Part shown: positions 1-10,290 of the stretch, piece by piece | Layout: every line of letters begins with the position of its first letter | Numbering within the stretch: position 1 is the first letter of the stretch | Source of the DNA: Forficula auricularia | Taxonomy: Eukaryota; Arthropoda; Insecta; Dermaptera; Forficulidae | Reading direction: 5' to 3' | Assembly: GCA_024734495.1 (NCBI GenBank) | Contig: JALMQS010000426.1 | Coordinates: 248,001 to 312,000, forward strand | Length of the DNA: 64,000 nt | The notes under the pieces: model-generated | The model's input: only the letters and a program-made list of their open reading frames with translations | The model's database searches: none | Told to the model about the DNA's origin: nothing | Program-made: the position numbers and the translations under genes

Positions 1-104
1 TCTACGACCATCGTTTTTTTTTTTAAATTTATTGTGCATATATGAAATTAGGCAATCAAAAAAAATTTTCAGCCCTTCTCTGAAAATAGTTTTTGGATAC
101 ATCA

Positions 105-310
105 GATACTCCAGAGACTGGAACTCGCTCCCTGCCACCATCTTTCCCGCGAATTATAACCTTCAGCTATTTAAAACCCGTATCCACAGATACCCACGAC
201 CCCCGCCCAGCCCATAAAATTCTTTCTTCTTCTTTTCACGATGGAGGGGCCAACCCGGGCCTTTAGGTGTTGCACATTTTTGGTGTAACTCCTTCTCTCA
301 TCATTTTCAT
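105..310 (+). pseudogene. 3' end of a non-LTR retrotransposon (CR1/Jockey-like ORF2 C-terminus and 3' UTR)
   Basis: The frame reads SRDWNSLPATIFPANYNLQL followed by FKTRIHRY and a stop. This is the conserved tail of the reverse-transcriptase ORF in many insect non-LTR elements (aromatic-N-x-LP block, then FK and HRY). The downstream 3' UTR, with the words TTTTCACGATGGAGGGGCC and TGGTGTAACTCCTTCTCTC, recurs at 2838-2990 and, in diverged form, as the tail of the SINE at 34091-34456. Only the extreme 3' end is present, consistent with 5' truncation during target-primed reverse transcription. Confidence 0.75.
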
Positions 311-319
311 AAAAAAATT

Positions 320-740
320 AAGCCTATAATCAATTTCACTCCTTTATTTTAGGTCCTGAAAAAAAGAAAGTTTCTCTTTTTCGATTTTTTCCTTAAATTG
401 TAGCCCAAACTCTACCCGTATGCCAAATTTCAGCATTCTAGGATCATCAGAAGTACTTTAGGTTTTTGATATGTCAGTGAGTCAGTCAGTGTTAAAAATG
501 GCACTTTTCAGAGCTTAATAACTCAAGAATTATAATAGATTTATTCATGAAATTTGGAATTCTAGGTGTTCTAGTGGGTCTTATTAGCCATGCAAAATTC
601 CAAGCGTCTAAGCCTAATAGTTTTTGGGTTATAGGGGGGTCGAAAGTAGCTTGAAATGGTTCGTGTAAATATACACATGGCCGGTGCGTCGCCCGTTTTT
701 CCGAACTTGGCTGACACACTTCCGTGTGTCTATATATTTC
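320..740. repeat. Unclassified dispersed repeat with GTCAGT repeats
   Basis: The stretch has unusually balanced composition and a short GTCAGTGAGTCAGTCAGTG tract near 474-492. The phrase 'gccaaatttcagcattctagg' style of text resembles non-autonomous insect repeats, but no terminal motif or coding frame is convincing. The minus-strand ORF here is probably fortuitous. Confidence 0.25.
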
Positions 741-997
741 ATTTTTTATTTTTTTATTTTTATCTTTTCATAGATTCGGTACGCTCTCCGTCAATAATAA
801 GCGAAAATAAAATAAACTATTAAAAAATTATTTTTCAACTAAAATCCAAATCAATTTTATTAATTAATTTTAATATATAAATATTTTTAGTAAACTATTA
901 GTGGATTTTAAAATAAATAATTTGATTAGTTAATAAATTTTAATTTAATAAATACCATTTTATTTATTTATGCCTCTATAATCACATTGTCTTAAAA
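741..997. other. AT-rich spacer
   Basis: Almost pure A/T sequence; no gene, terminal repeat or RNA motif is visible. Confidence 0.5.
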
Positions 998-1640
998 CAG
1001 TGGTCTTCAACCTTATATATGCGTGAGCTAGTTTCGAAGTTAAAATCATCCTGTGAGCTACTTGTTACATTAAATTTACTTATTGCTTATACAATATAGG
1101 TACAACATTATTTATACAATTTTATATAATATGTGCAACCCAAAAAGATGACGAAATCTATTCAAAATATTCAAAATTATGTAGTTATATTAAAATATAA
1201 ACAAATTAAGATATAATAGTTTATTTTATCTGAAATATTAAACAAAATATGTAAACAACAGTGACGGTTATGACTTTTCAGCCAGGGGATGCTGTCAAAT
1301 AAAGAACCCTTCATTTTTTGAAATTTTATTTTAATCTTCGCTTTTTTTTGTTGCAAATTTAATCGAATACGGCATCATTTTCGTTATTTTTTAAAATTTA
1401 ACATTAAAAATATATTTAGGGACCTTCGCCCCAAACGGATACTGCTTTGTGAGAGTGAGGGTAGGAGTCAGAAATTAATTCTTGTGAATTAATCTCCACA
1501 GTCCCTGAGATGGAAATCGACCATCTTCCACAATGAATCAGCCTGTCCTGTAAGAAAATCTTAAATTTCTCCTAATTCTATTGAAACAAGCAAACTATGA
1601 CTTGTCTATAGCACTTTTACCAAAAATTGTCACGAGCTAC
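998..1640. mobile_element. hAT-like repeat, copy 1 (CAGTGGTCTTCAACC terminus)
   Basis: The left end CAGTGGTCTTCAACC has the look of a hAT terminal inverted repeat. The following sequence, including GCGTGAGCTAGTTTCGAAG and the later CAGCCAGGGGATGCTGTC, is shared with a second copy at 57177-58530. The right terminus and a TSD were not found, so the superfamily call is tentative. Confidence 0.5.
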
Positions 1641-2085
1641 CAAAAATGACGTCGCGAACTATCGGCATATGATTTTTTCATGATAAAAATCAAAATATTT
1701 TGGCTTTAGAACAAAATTTCTGCCACTTCAATCTTGAGATATCGTGATTATCGATCCAGACACACAGTAAAGCAATATATCGCTTGCACACATACCGCAT
1801 ACTGAGTAATTTTTTGAATTTTACATCAAATCGATATCTGTTGGGGGGGGGGGGGCTAGGCGACGCGACGTCTGGATTCACCCGAAGTTCTTTTTTTTAA
1901 ATTACAAAATAAAGAACAAATTGTATTATAGACAAAATGATCGATTGAATTCGTATCCCGGTCGATCCTCCGATTATTTTCTATAATATATTTTTTTTAA
2001 TTCTCTAATTTAATTTAATTTATATACTGTCTTTGAACGAGACCTCCTTGTCTTTACACCTAAGTCTTTATCAAAAAAAATAATA
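1641..2085. other. Low-complexity region with a 13-G run
   Basis: Nothing recognisable as a gene. A run of 13 G lies at 1843-1855; similar G/C homopolymers occur elsewhere in the window (2521-2533, 7459-7467, 11688-11698, 31200-31220). Confidence 0.4.
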
Positions 2086-2360
2086 TTGATCTTTGGGAAA
2101 CGTCAATATAATTGGAAGGTGCTTAAATATACTTATAATAGTTTCTTTTTGGGCATATTTATGTTTGAAATATCCGAAACGTGCAGTGAAATTATTTTCT
2201 GTGCACCTGTTTCTCTACGTGTCTGTGACCCTGACTCAATTCATAATTTACCGATGAAAACTGTAGAAACTGAGAAAAAATTGAATTGGCAGATGGCGAG
2301 CTATCAAATGGTAGTAACTAAGGAGCGGAAAACCTCATCTCTATGCCAAGTTTAAACTTT
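2086..2360. repeat. Member of a dispersed repeat family (also 26380-26580, 60780-61060, 61360-61630)
   Basis: An ORF of 89 codons covers this stretch, but the sequence around 'gaaacgt...ttttc' and 'tctgtntnnatnc' recurs in degenerate form at 60830 and 61370. It is better explained as an interspersed repeat than a gene. No known protein is recognised. Confidence 0.3.
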
Positions 2361-2837
2361 TTAGCCCAAAACGTTTGATGACAAAAATGACCTTATCACT
2401 AAAATCTTAGACAGCCTACCTTGTCTTGAAAGTTTTCCTTCTTTCTACGTACGCCTGGGCGATGCGAAAGAGGATTGAATTTATCTAAATTTTTTTGTGT
2501 TTAGAAATATTTGAAACGGGGAGGGGGGGGGGGCATTTTCTAGAATGATTATTTCCATACTTTCGTAACGTAAGAAGAAAAGCTGGTAGAAAATTTAAAT
2601 TGTATGTATTCTTGTTGTAAAGAACTGATTACATTTTGGAAATTCTAACTACAGAACATACAGAAGAAAAATGCAGAAAATAATCAAAACAAATCGAATC
2701 GTTAAATGGCTAGCCAATTTGTATTAATAATCTGAATGATCGTGCTAAGTTTCATTTATCTAATTCAAACCGTTCGTAAATTAAAATTTGCAGAGAGCAT
2801 ACTGATTTTTTAAAAATATTCTTCAGTGTTCAAATAT

Positions 2838-2990
2838 TAAGACCCGTATCCACAGATACCTTCGACCCCCGCCCAACCCATAAAATTCTTTCTTCTTCTT
2901 TTCACGATGGAGGGGCCAACCCAGGCCTTTAGGGGTTGCACCTTTTTGGTGTAACTCCTTCTCTCGTCATTATCATAAAAAAAAAATAGT
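2838..2990 (+). mobile_element. LINE 3' UTR fragment with A-tail
   Basis: Nearly the same text as the 3' UTR at 175-310 (ACCCGTATCCACAGATACC, then TTTTCACGATGGAGGGGCC), ending in a run of A. It is a short 5'-truncated insertion of the same CR1/Jockey-like family. Confidence 0.7.
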
Positions 2991-3159
2991 CAACGTAGAA
3001 AGAAACCTACATGTTTATTAATATTATTTTTAATTGCGTTTAATTTCAAAACTTTGTGCATAGATATGGCTTGATGATAGTAGTAGTAAGTCCAAACGTT
3101 GAAAAATTCAATTCAATTTTATTCGATTCTGGCTGCAATTAAAATTCGACCTTTTTAGC

Positions 3160-3542
3160 TGAATTTAAAGTCTAAAATAATATTAATATATTGCTTTTAA
3201 CTAAACCCAGGAACTACGTAAAAAGTCTAGAGAAAGGTGTCCGCCTGTATCTATGCAACAAAATGGGCGCCTTTGGGTCGTACTAGCCTACACTACAGGC
3301 GTCCTTGTTAAATGAATATTTTTCATAATGTTTAAAAATTGACGGCCATCTCGCATGATCTCATTTCCAATTTTTCTAATAATTAGCAGTGAGGGCGCCA
3401 GGGGTGTACGCGGTTGGGCGAGCTAAATTATTCTCGTCCAACCTGGTAAATTGAGCATTTAAACAAAAAATATTGAAAAACCGAGCTGTTAAAATAAAAA
3501 AAAAAAAAAAAAAGATAAACCATCGCATTCAATATTATAGAT
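3160..3542 (+). repeat. Repeat segment also present inverted at 39713-40090
   Basis: The words GGTGTCCGCCTGTATCTATG, GTACTAGCCTACACTACAGG and GCGGTTGGGCGAGCT are found again, reverse-complemented, at 39713-40090. In both places the segment directly abuts the same hAT end, so the hAT insertion predates the duplication. Confidence 0.75.
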
Positions 3543-3628
3543 TAGAGGTGTCCATCCTTTTGGCTTACACGGGCCACATTTGAAGAAAAAAAATTGTCTC
3601 GAATCGCGGATAAAATATTATAATTCTA

Positions 3629-3965
3629 GGTTAAAAATAAAATAAAATGAGAGAGTCTTCTGTTTTTTAAATAAAATAATTTTTAATTATTTCTAGAGAG
3701 TTATATTCTAATCTCCCAAGAAGAAACATGAAGAAAAAGACATTATATATTTTTCAAATTTTCTATGTATAAATCTTAATTTGTAACTAATTTGAAATAT
3801 TTGTGACAGACTGATGATGAAGGCTATGCCTTCGAAACTATAGTCTCTAGAAATAATTAAAAATTATTTTATTTAAAAAACAGAAGACTCTCTCATTTTA
3901 TTTTATTTTTAACCTAAAATAAAAACAATTCTGTTACCATCGACAGTGAAATCTTTTATTCAACT
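3629..3965 (+). mobile_element. Hammerhead-bearing foldback element with 15-bp TSD
   Basis: This 337-bp insert sits between two exact copies of AATATTATAATTCTA (3614-3628 and 3966-3980). Undisrupted relatives of the host hAT (for example near 40450) carry that word once, which defines an empty site. Arms at 3629-3703 and 3842-3917 are inverted repeats (GAGAGAGTCTTCTG and its complement), and the hammerhead core lies in the loop. The TSD length suits target-primed retrotransposition rather than a cut-and-paste transposase. No coding capacity. Confidence 0.8.
3811..3845 (+). ncRNA. Hammerhead ribozyme-like motif
   Basis: CTGATGA, one extra T, stem II GAAGGC/GCCTTC around a TAT loop, GAAA, then C-TATA-GTC giving a two-pair stem III with cleavage expected after the final C. 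Stem I starts AGA/TCT. All core residues of the hammerhead consensus are present except for the inserted base after A9. Confidence 0.7.
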
Positions 3966-5149
3966 AATATTATAATTCTATTGATATTTGTTATTCAAAA
4001 AAGATAGTTAAAAATGTAGAAATAAGAGCTCAATTATTTTTTGGCTCATAGTGAGCTTCTAATTTTAATTTTCGTAAATTTTATACTTGAAAATATTAAT
4101 AGCTTCTCGTTTATGTAAATACATACCTAAATACTTACAAAAAGTGATATTATGTATTAGTATTTGTTTATATTTTTTTACTGGCTAGATAATTAATATA
4201 AAATTCTAATAAAGAGACAATATTAAATTTTTCTTTCAGATCAGTATCTAATTGTTGTTCTAGATTCTTGAACATTCAATCAGAAAGTTTGCAAGTAGAA
4301 AATTTATTCTAATGAAAATGGAGTCGAAAATAGACCAAAATGATTATTATTTTTTCGGAAATCTTGAAATCTAGTTCCAGATTCAAAATTTAAAATTAGC
4401 ACTTTTATTTTTTGAAAACTTCACAGAAGATTTTCAGATTTCTTATTTTAGAGAAAAAAATTATCAGGCCAAATTGTTGTGTGTTTTCCAGTATCTACAT
4501 ATAAATCTCAATGTTTTAAGGAATTTTATGACTTTATATTATATTGGGCCACGGGTTGGACAGCCCTGGTTTAAATCGAATGGGATTAAAGGGGATATGA
4601 GGAATGACAATTTATTTTTTAAAAGGGTCACGAATATAATAATCCCTGACTATCCATTATCTATTGACATGTAAGGACGTGCAAAGATCTAAAAGACAAG
4701 TCCTGACAAGTTTTAGTCCAGAAGAGAAATTATTAATTAATTGTGATTGTTCTAGAATACTCGAATTTCTTGTCTTCTTTTCTACTAGAATGTTAACTAT
4801 AGACTTGTTTAGTGTCGTAATATATAAATTAATGAAATAATAAATATTTTAGAATATGAAAATAAGAAGAATTTTTAAATATTCAATTATATTATTTTTT
4901 TATCTTATATAATTGAGCTTATAATTTTTAGTGAATTTTATTCTTGAAAAAAGCTTCACATATTGTACAAATTTACATTCATATTTCAAAAAAGTGAATA
5001 AATATATCCCTACATATAAATCTCGGTGTTTTAAGGAAGTTTTTGATTTTATGTTGGGCCACAGTCATTGCAGTGCTGGGCTCATGCGGCCCGCGGACCA
5101 CGGGTTGGACAGCCCTGTTATAGTCTTTATATAATAAAAATATTTTTTA

Positions 5150-5345
5150 CTTAGGGAAAGTGGTGTAGGTTTTAGGTGAAACATGATATTAATTAATAAA
5201 CTAAAGGGTGTGAAGTTTCACAGTGAATAAAATAAAACTCAAGAGGTTTATACAAACTCAATATATTTCGGACTAATAATCCGAAATATATTGGGTTTGT
5301 ATAAACCTCTTTGATTTTTTCATTCACTGTGCAACTACACACCCT
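5150..5345. repeat. Near-perfect hairpin related to the GAAATATAT hammerhead foldback family
   Basis: Arms 5219-5274 and 5281-5337 are inverted copies (AGAGGTTTATACAAACTCAA on one side, its complement on the other) joined by a seven-base loop. The text matches the foldback at 50630-50740. The CTGATGA half of the hammerhead has been lost at the loop, leaving only CCGAAATATATT. Confidence 0.75.
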
Positions 5346-5950
5346 TGACTTTATTAAATAATAAAAATATTATAATTATACATTATATTTTTTTTTAATG
5401 TCTATTTTGTATATTGGGTCTCCGAGGAGCGGGCCCCCGCCTCTTACAAAAAATAAGTCAGAATGGATAGAATAGCCATGGTCCATATTTATTTCAACTT
5501 CAAACTTTCAGCTTCAGAAAAAATAAATTAAAATCAGAGTGGATGACTGAGGGAGCCAGGATTAATCCTGACTCACATTTCACCCCTTTTTTTTATATTT
5601 ACAATAAAATAATTATACGCCACTCGCGCCATATGTTCTTCTGCTGAAATTGTAAAAATTAGGAACATCCCTATATGTTAGATCGTTTATTGTCTTTTGG
5701 GATATAATCAGGGCGATAAGGGACTCCACCGCTTTATACCACCACACTTCCTATCACGAGATTGTATTAGCCTTGACCCTGACCGTGCCCGCCCTGACGC
5801 CAAATTGTCCACCAGACTGGAGTTTTCTCTATATTTTTACTTTATCCAATGCGAAGCATGGGTAAAGTATTGTAATCGGTCTCGCGGCAAACGCGACTTC
5901 AAAGGGTCGTCAGGTAAAGACTACGGAACCCATGGACTCAATTAAAGTCG
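5346..5950. other. No recognised gene
   Basis: An 82-codon ORF begins at 5697, but neither its composition nor its sequence suggests a known protein. The GC-richer stretch 5697-5940 may be an old transposon fragment. No terminal repeats were found. Confidence 0.3.
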
Positions 5951-5957
5951 CAAATTG

Positions 5958-6610
5958 TAGTAACCATTCTATATTGGATTTTTGATGTTTCGGTTTTTAT
6001 TGGTAACCATTGCTGAAGACATGGAGGAATCGACTTAAAATCAAAAATAACGATCGATTCTTATCTAATACTAGAGAAATAACCTTATTGCATTCCATTT
6101 TTGATGTTTTGACTATTAATGGCAACCTCTACGGAAAACATGGAAGAATCTACTTAAAATAAAAAGACTAAATTACCTTTTGGTAAACAACTCAAGCTTG
6201 AGTTGTTTGCCATAAAAAGAATTTAGTCTTTTTGATTTTAAAGTCGATTCTTCCATGTTTTTCAGTAGAGGTTGCCATTAATAGTCAAAACATCAAAAAT
6301 GGAATGCAATAAGGCTATTCCTCTATTATTAGATAAGATTCGATCATTAATTTTGATTTTAAGTCGATTCACTTCATGTCTTTAGCAATGGTTACCCATA
6401 ATATCGAAGGGTCAAAATTCTAATGTAGAATTGTTATTCCTCAAGGATTAGATGAGAATCGATCGATATTTTTTATTTTAAGTCAATTCCTTCATGTCTT
6501 CACCAATTGTTACCAATAATAACCGAAATGTCAAAAATCGAATTTAGAATGGTTATTCCTCGACTGTTAAATGATAATTGATCATTATTTTTGAATTAAA
6601 GTCAACATGA
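5958..6610. repeat. Large foldback repeat with a third diverged unit
   Basis: Arms about 5958-6195 and 6200-6430 are imperfect inverted repeats meeting at a tight centre (CAACTCAAGCTTGAGTTG near 6189-6206). A further copy of the right-arm text follows at about 6430-6610, sharing TTAAGTC, TTCATGTCTT, GTTAC and GATCGAT words. No coding potential. Confidence 0.75.
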
Positions 6611-7205
6611 ACTTCATATTGCATGTGATATCTGATTAATAATAAAAGGAATAAACATATTAATATTTCAAATGAATTTGGATAAAGTTTAGCAACGATC
6701 CGTTGCAGTTTATTCAATTTTGATTCGGTGGGCAACACCCAGTCCTGCAAAACGCGAAGACGATTATCACGTCCAAAACCCACACCATCAAACTATTAAT
6801 AAAGAATATTTAAATTATGCAAGAATCTGAATCACCTGAAATAATACACATTTCTTCAGCTTACCCACCAAATTTTTCTGTCGGGTGTCGCCCAACCGAA
6901 AAGAAAAAGCTGTCGCCGCTACTGGCCACAAGATAGCTCAATTAAATCAAATAATTCAATATATATTTGATAATACTTTTGTGGAATTATTTAATAACAC
7001 CTTTTGATGAAAATATACATTAATTTATTAGGAAATATTATACCTAGGATACAATTACACGATGTTTTGAACATCTGTGATTATTGTTAAGTGATTGATG
7101 CTATTATGAAAGCAACAACCAACTGTTGATCATCTGCTTACATGATAGCTCATATTACAATAACAAATAATAATAAGTAGTATTTTTAATATTAAATATG
7201 CATTG
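6611..7205. other. AT-rich region, nothing recognised
   Basis: Contains a 76-codon minus-strand ORF at 6553-6783 that overlaps the foldback and is not recognised. No RNA gene or repeat end is visible. Confidence 0.35.
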
Positions 7206-7209
7206 TATA

Positions 7210-7404
7210 TCTTAAAGACGTTCTGATAGAGACATTTTTGAGAAATTTCGAAAAACTAATAAAAGTTTTTATCAAAATCGCTTCAACAATTTTTTGAGAA
7301 ATTTTGAAAAAACTAATCACATATTTCTATCAAAACCCTTACAGCCTTTTTAGAGAAATTTTCTAACAGCTAGCTGATATTTACTATAGAAATTCTTTAG
7401 ATCC
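7210..7404 (+). repeat. Minisatellite-like array, left part
   Basis: Imperfect units of roughly 55-65 bp read 'TTTTTGAGAAATTTTGAAAA' then 'ACTAATCA...TTTTTATCAAAA...GTT'. The array continues at 8271-8660; the two parts are separated by a hAT insertion. Confidence 0.65.
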
Positions 7405-7644
7405 GTTTTAAATAAGGTGACCAGGTTTTATCATTGGTAGAGCTGGACAACATTGACGGGGGGGGGGATCTTGTTTAAAAAAAAAAAATTGTTGTAGAGC
7501 AACAAAAATTTATTATCATAGAATGCAAAAATTGTATTGTAATATGTTTTTTTGTAATTTCAACATATGTACTTTAAATATTACAAATTTAATAAATAAA
7601 TATATAAATATAATAGGTATAGTATTAAAAACTTTAAAAACCCT

Positions 7645-8240
7645 TTATTCTTTCTCAAATTTCTCATTTGAGTAAGTTTTATTTAGTAGATTGTTGTCGT
7701 TGTTTAAAACGTCATGAAATTTATCGAGAGACTTTGTTAAGTTATATTTCACACATAATCTGGCTTTAAAAGTCTTAACACTTATTTGTGATTCAACAGA
7801 TGTCCACACAAAAACGCGTTCTATAGTAGCATTAGTTCCTAGCGATGGGTGAACCGCGATTGAAATTAGGTGTACACCGCCTTTGGAATTATTTCGAATT
7901 ACTTTCGAATTCATTAGATAATCTATGGTTATCTATTGTCTTCTACTTGGAAATGAAAGTGGAAGTAGGTGTACACGATTTTAGGTCGCGGTTCACCCCT
8001 CGGGTCCTAGTAAGGACATCGCGTACCTATTCCACAATTTTTATTGCATTATTGTATGGAACATGGTTTTTTTCAAAATGATGAAATATTTCTAACCATT
8101 TATTCGCTTTTGGGATTGCTGCTGATGCCCAAGATTTAACCTTTTCCTTATCAATTCGTACTCTTTCCAAAAATCGGGGCTTTCTTAAAACACCGCGGGA
8201 CGCGGGACAAGTTGTTAAAAATCGGGACTGTCCCGCCAAA
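7645..8240 (-). pseudogene. hAT transposase C-terminal fragment, split by a MITE
   Basis: On the minus strand 7842-7645 reads LGTNATIERVFVWTSV and on through KTFKARLCVKYN to a stop. This matches the pattern of the hAT C-terminal dimerisation domain (small residues, ERVFS-like block, then a K-x-K-x-x-L-x-VK helix). The preceding part, with KWLEIFHHFEKNHVP, lies upstream in reading direction at about 8160-8027. Between them sits an inserted 160-bp palindromic element with an 8-bp duplication. No catalytic region remains, so the fragment is non-functional as a transposase. Confidence 0.7.
7843..8002. mobile_element. Small MITE nested in the hAT transposase
   Basis: Terminal repeats CGATGGGTGAACCGCGAT and, inverted, CGAGGGGTGAACCGCGAC. 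The flanks GTTCCTAG (7835-7842) and GGTCCTAG (8003-8010) match at seven of eight positions, as expected for an 8-bp TSD. Family not identified. Confidence 0.7.
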
Positions 8241-8270
8241 AGCGGGACGTCTGGTCACCTTAGTTTTAAA

Positions 8271-8660
8271 GAAATTCTGTAAGAGCTAATCATTTTTTTT
8301 ATTAAAACCGTTACATACATTAGTATTCGAGAAATTTCCCTGGAAAAACTAACTTTTTGAAGTTTTTCTATATTAAAGTAGATTGAATTCTTTTTTGATT
8401 AATCATTTCTAATGGCAAAACAACAAAAAAATTGTTTCGCAATCTTACAGAGCCCTTTTTAAGAGATTCTTTAACAGCTAATCACATTTTTTACCAAAAC
8501 TGTTACATCCGATTTTTGCGAATTCTGAAATAACTAGTCAAATTTTTTATCAATATCGTTAAAACCATTTTCTAGAAATTTTTGAAAAACTAGTCAAATT
8601 TTTCTATCAAAATTGTTAACGTCATTTTTGGTAAATTTTAAAAAACTAATCACTTTTTAC
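8271..8660 (+). repeat. Minisatellite-like array, right part
   Basis: Continuation of the units at 7210-7404, with recurring 'ACTAATCA...TTTTTTATCAAAA', 'GTTA' and 'GAGAAATT' words. It resumes directly after the hAT target-site duplication. Confidence 0.65.
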
Positions 8661-8666
8661 TTTATA

Positions 8667-9285
8667 ATAATAAAACTTGAACAAGATGCGAGGTAGAGTT
8701 TCACAAAAAAGAAATAAAACAAAATTGAGTTTTGAATTCGATATATTAATATTAATTAAATTAAAAATAGCCCTATCAAATAATTCAAATATTTTAAATA
8801 ACCAATTAGAAGTGCATAAAAATACAATTATTGATTATATATTATAATAAATTAACTAAACATTCCTTCTATTGTTCGCACATTGAATATATTAAGGTAA
8901 TTGTACCCTCTCAGGCACTTTTCCAGTTGTACCCTGTCACGTACTTTCCCATTCTTTATTATAATAGTAGGTAGAGCTTCCCTTCAGCTGGTTCAAAACT
9001 CAATTTTTCCATTTCGAAAATATTAATTCTTAGAACAACTTCTCCTCTTACCCCTACTTTCCCCTCACCACATACATTTCAAAAAATATTAAAAAAATTG
9101 TTATTTGTAAAATTATTTTTCCATTGTATAATCAGTTTACTTTGACTCCTGATGATGGGCTCACCCCCGAAATATATCGAATTCAAAACTCAATTTTGTT
9201 TTATTTCTTTTTTGTGAAACCTACCTCGCATCTTGCTCAAGTTTTATTATTATATTAAAATGTTTCCCCTAGAACCAACACCTAA
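8667..9285. mobile_element. Foldback element of the GAAATATATCGAATTC family
   Basis: The left arm 8667-8750 and right arm 9172-9250 are inverted copies: AATAATAAAACTTGAACAAG on the left and its near complement on the right, with TTTCACAAAAAAGAAAT between. The 400-bp loop holds AT-rich sequence and a hammerhead motif at its right edge. A sister element lies at 23626-24035. No ORF. Confidence 0.7.
9149..9178 (+). ncRNA. Hammerhead ribozyme-like motif
   Basis: CTGATGA, extra T, GGG...CCC stem II, GAAA, then TATATC as a minimal stem III. Stem I pairs TC with GA next to the core and TTTGA (upstream) with TCAAA (downstream). Confidence 0.65.
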
Positions 9286-9499
9286 CTCCTTAAAATTTTT
9301 ACTTTCACGTTTATATTCTATAGAATATTGGTAATGTGAAGTATTGCGATCGCCACTTCTATCTCAGAGATAAAAAAGTTAATTTCATTTTATAGCATCT
9401 AGTTGGAAAGGAATCGATGCCCTTAATAGATGGAAACCGGATTTAGGCCAAAAAGGGGCCAAAAATCCATTGGCCAGTGCGTATGTAAATTTCACATCA

Positions 9500-9695
9500 C
9501 GAGATCCATGATCACGAGGCGCGAATTAGAGACGATATATTTATTGAGAGGTTGAGGAAATAGGGCACAAGAAATTCATTATATTTTAGAGGACTTGAGG
9601 AATTTAATTCTTTACCAGCTGATGTGAGAAACGCATCAAGTCTGATTCAATTTAAGAACCAAGTGAGGATATATCTTAAACAGGACAGTTGAACA
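9500..9695 (+). pseudogene. Non-LTR retrotransposon ORF2 C-terminus fragment (CR1/L2-like)
   Basis: One frame reads FRGLEEFNSLPADVRNASSL then QFKNQVRIYL and a stop. This matches the widespread C-terminal pattern of CR1/L2-type reverse-transcriptase ORFs (Y-x-G-x-x-x-x-N-x-LP, then FK and YL). An in-frame stop precedes it and no polymerase domain is attached, so it is a dead fragment. It is a different family from the element at 105-310. Confidence 0.65.
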
Positions 9696-9984
9696 TTTCT
9701 ATTGAGAAATATTATAACTTTAGTATTTTTAAAGAAATTCTCATCTATTTTAAATATACATTGGTTTTTTAACCAGAGCTGATTTTTGAAAAGCATTCCA
9801 ACTATTTTCGAAAAAAAGATGCTCAAATCTTTTGATTTATGTTTTAAAAAAAGGTCGTTTATGAAAAACTTTTTTTCATTTTAAGCTGAATTTTTTAATT
9901 TCCGTTATTGAAGGATGGAGTGAAAAATTTCTTTGCTTATAACATATATTGCGATTCAGAGAGAGGTTTTTGTCTCGAGGGTGT

Positions 9985-10055
9985 GAGCTGACTGCCCGGA
10001 TAGCATGTTAGTTCTCAGGTTCGACTCCTGGGGGGATGAATCCCCTCTGATTTCG
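9985..10055 (+). repeat. tRNA-like (SINE head) fragment
   Basis: Contains a good RNA polymerase III B-box, GGTTCGACTCC, with GTGAGCTGACTGCCCGGAT at the A-box position. No acceptor-stem complementarity is seen, so it is not a functional tRNA. The text ending CCCCTCTGA resembles the repeats at 22479-23325. Confidence 0.45.
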
Positions 10056-10290
10056 CAATTAAAGAATATTTCTACTAAAATCCGAGAATTTGTCCTAAAA
10101 AATTAAATTCTTTCTATTTAGTATTAAAATTTGTAATATTGTAATATATATGTGTATGAAAAAAATACCTACATTTAAATATAAATAAATACAATAAATG
10201 TACCTATGTATGTACTCTCCTGCGTTCGCAACCCTAAGACTCAGAGCTACGAAATTCGAAACTCGATATATGCTAGAAGGAATACAGTAA

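Larger units (their letters stand above)
3543..5117. mobile_element. Non-autonomous hAT element with nested insert
   Basis: The left end (AGGTGTCCATCCTTTTGGC) and right end (GGGTTGGACAGCCCTG) form hAT-style CAGGG-type terminal repeats. The flanks TTATAGAT (3535-3542) and TTATAGTC (5118-5125) are a plausible decayed 8-bp TSD. An internal copy of the same right end lies at 4555-4571, so the element is itself composite. A second, inverted relative spans 35911-40518. A hammerhead-bearing retroelement is inserted at 3629-3965. No transposase frame survives. Confidence 0.7.
7413..8262 (-). mobile_element. hAT transposon, internally deleted, with exact 8-bp TSD
   Basis: Terminal inverted repeat TAAGGTGACCAG at both ends, flanked by a perfect duplication GTTTTAAA (7405-7412 and 8263-8270). 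It interrupts the minisatellite-like array. It retains the 3' part of a hAT transposase on the minus strand and is itself interrupted by a smaller MITE at 7843-8002. At 850 bp it is far shorter than an autonomous hAT element, so it must be mobilised in trans if at all. Confidence 0.85.

Noticed and set aside
492..719. 75-codon minus-strand ORF
   Set aside because: Sits in a repeat-like segment with GTCAGT tracts; no recognisable protein features.
1690..1881. 63-codon minus-strand ORF
   Set aside because: Its Pro-rich stretch is only the 13-G run at 1843-1855.
5697..5945. 82-codon ORF as a gene
   Set aside because: No recognisable motif, no splice context; composition alone is insufficient.
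7200..8660. CRISPR-like array from the regular ACTAATCA repeats
   Set aside because: Repeat units are imperfect and contiguous without unique spacers, and all context is eukaryotic.
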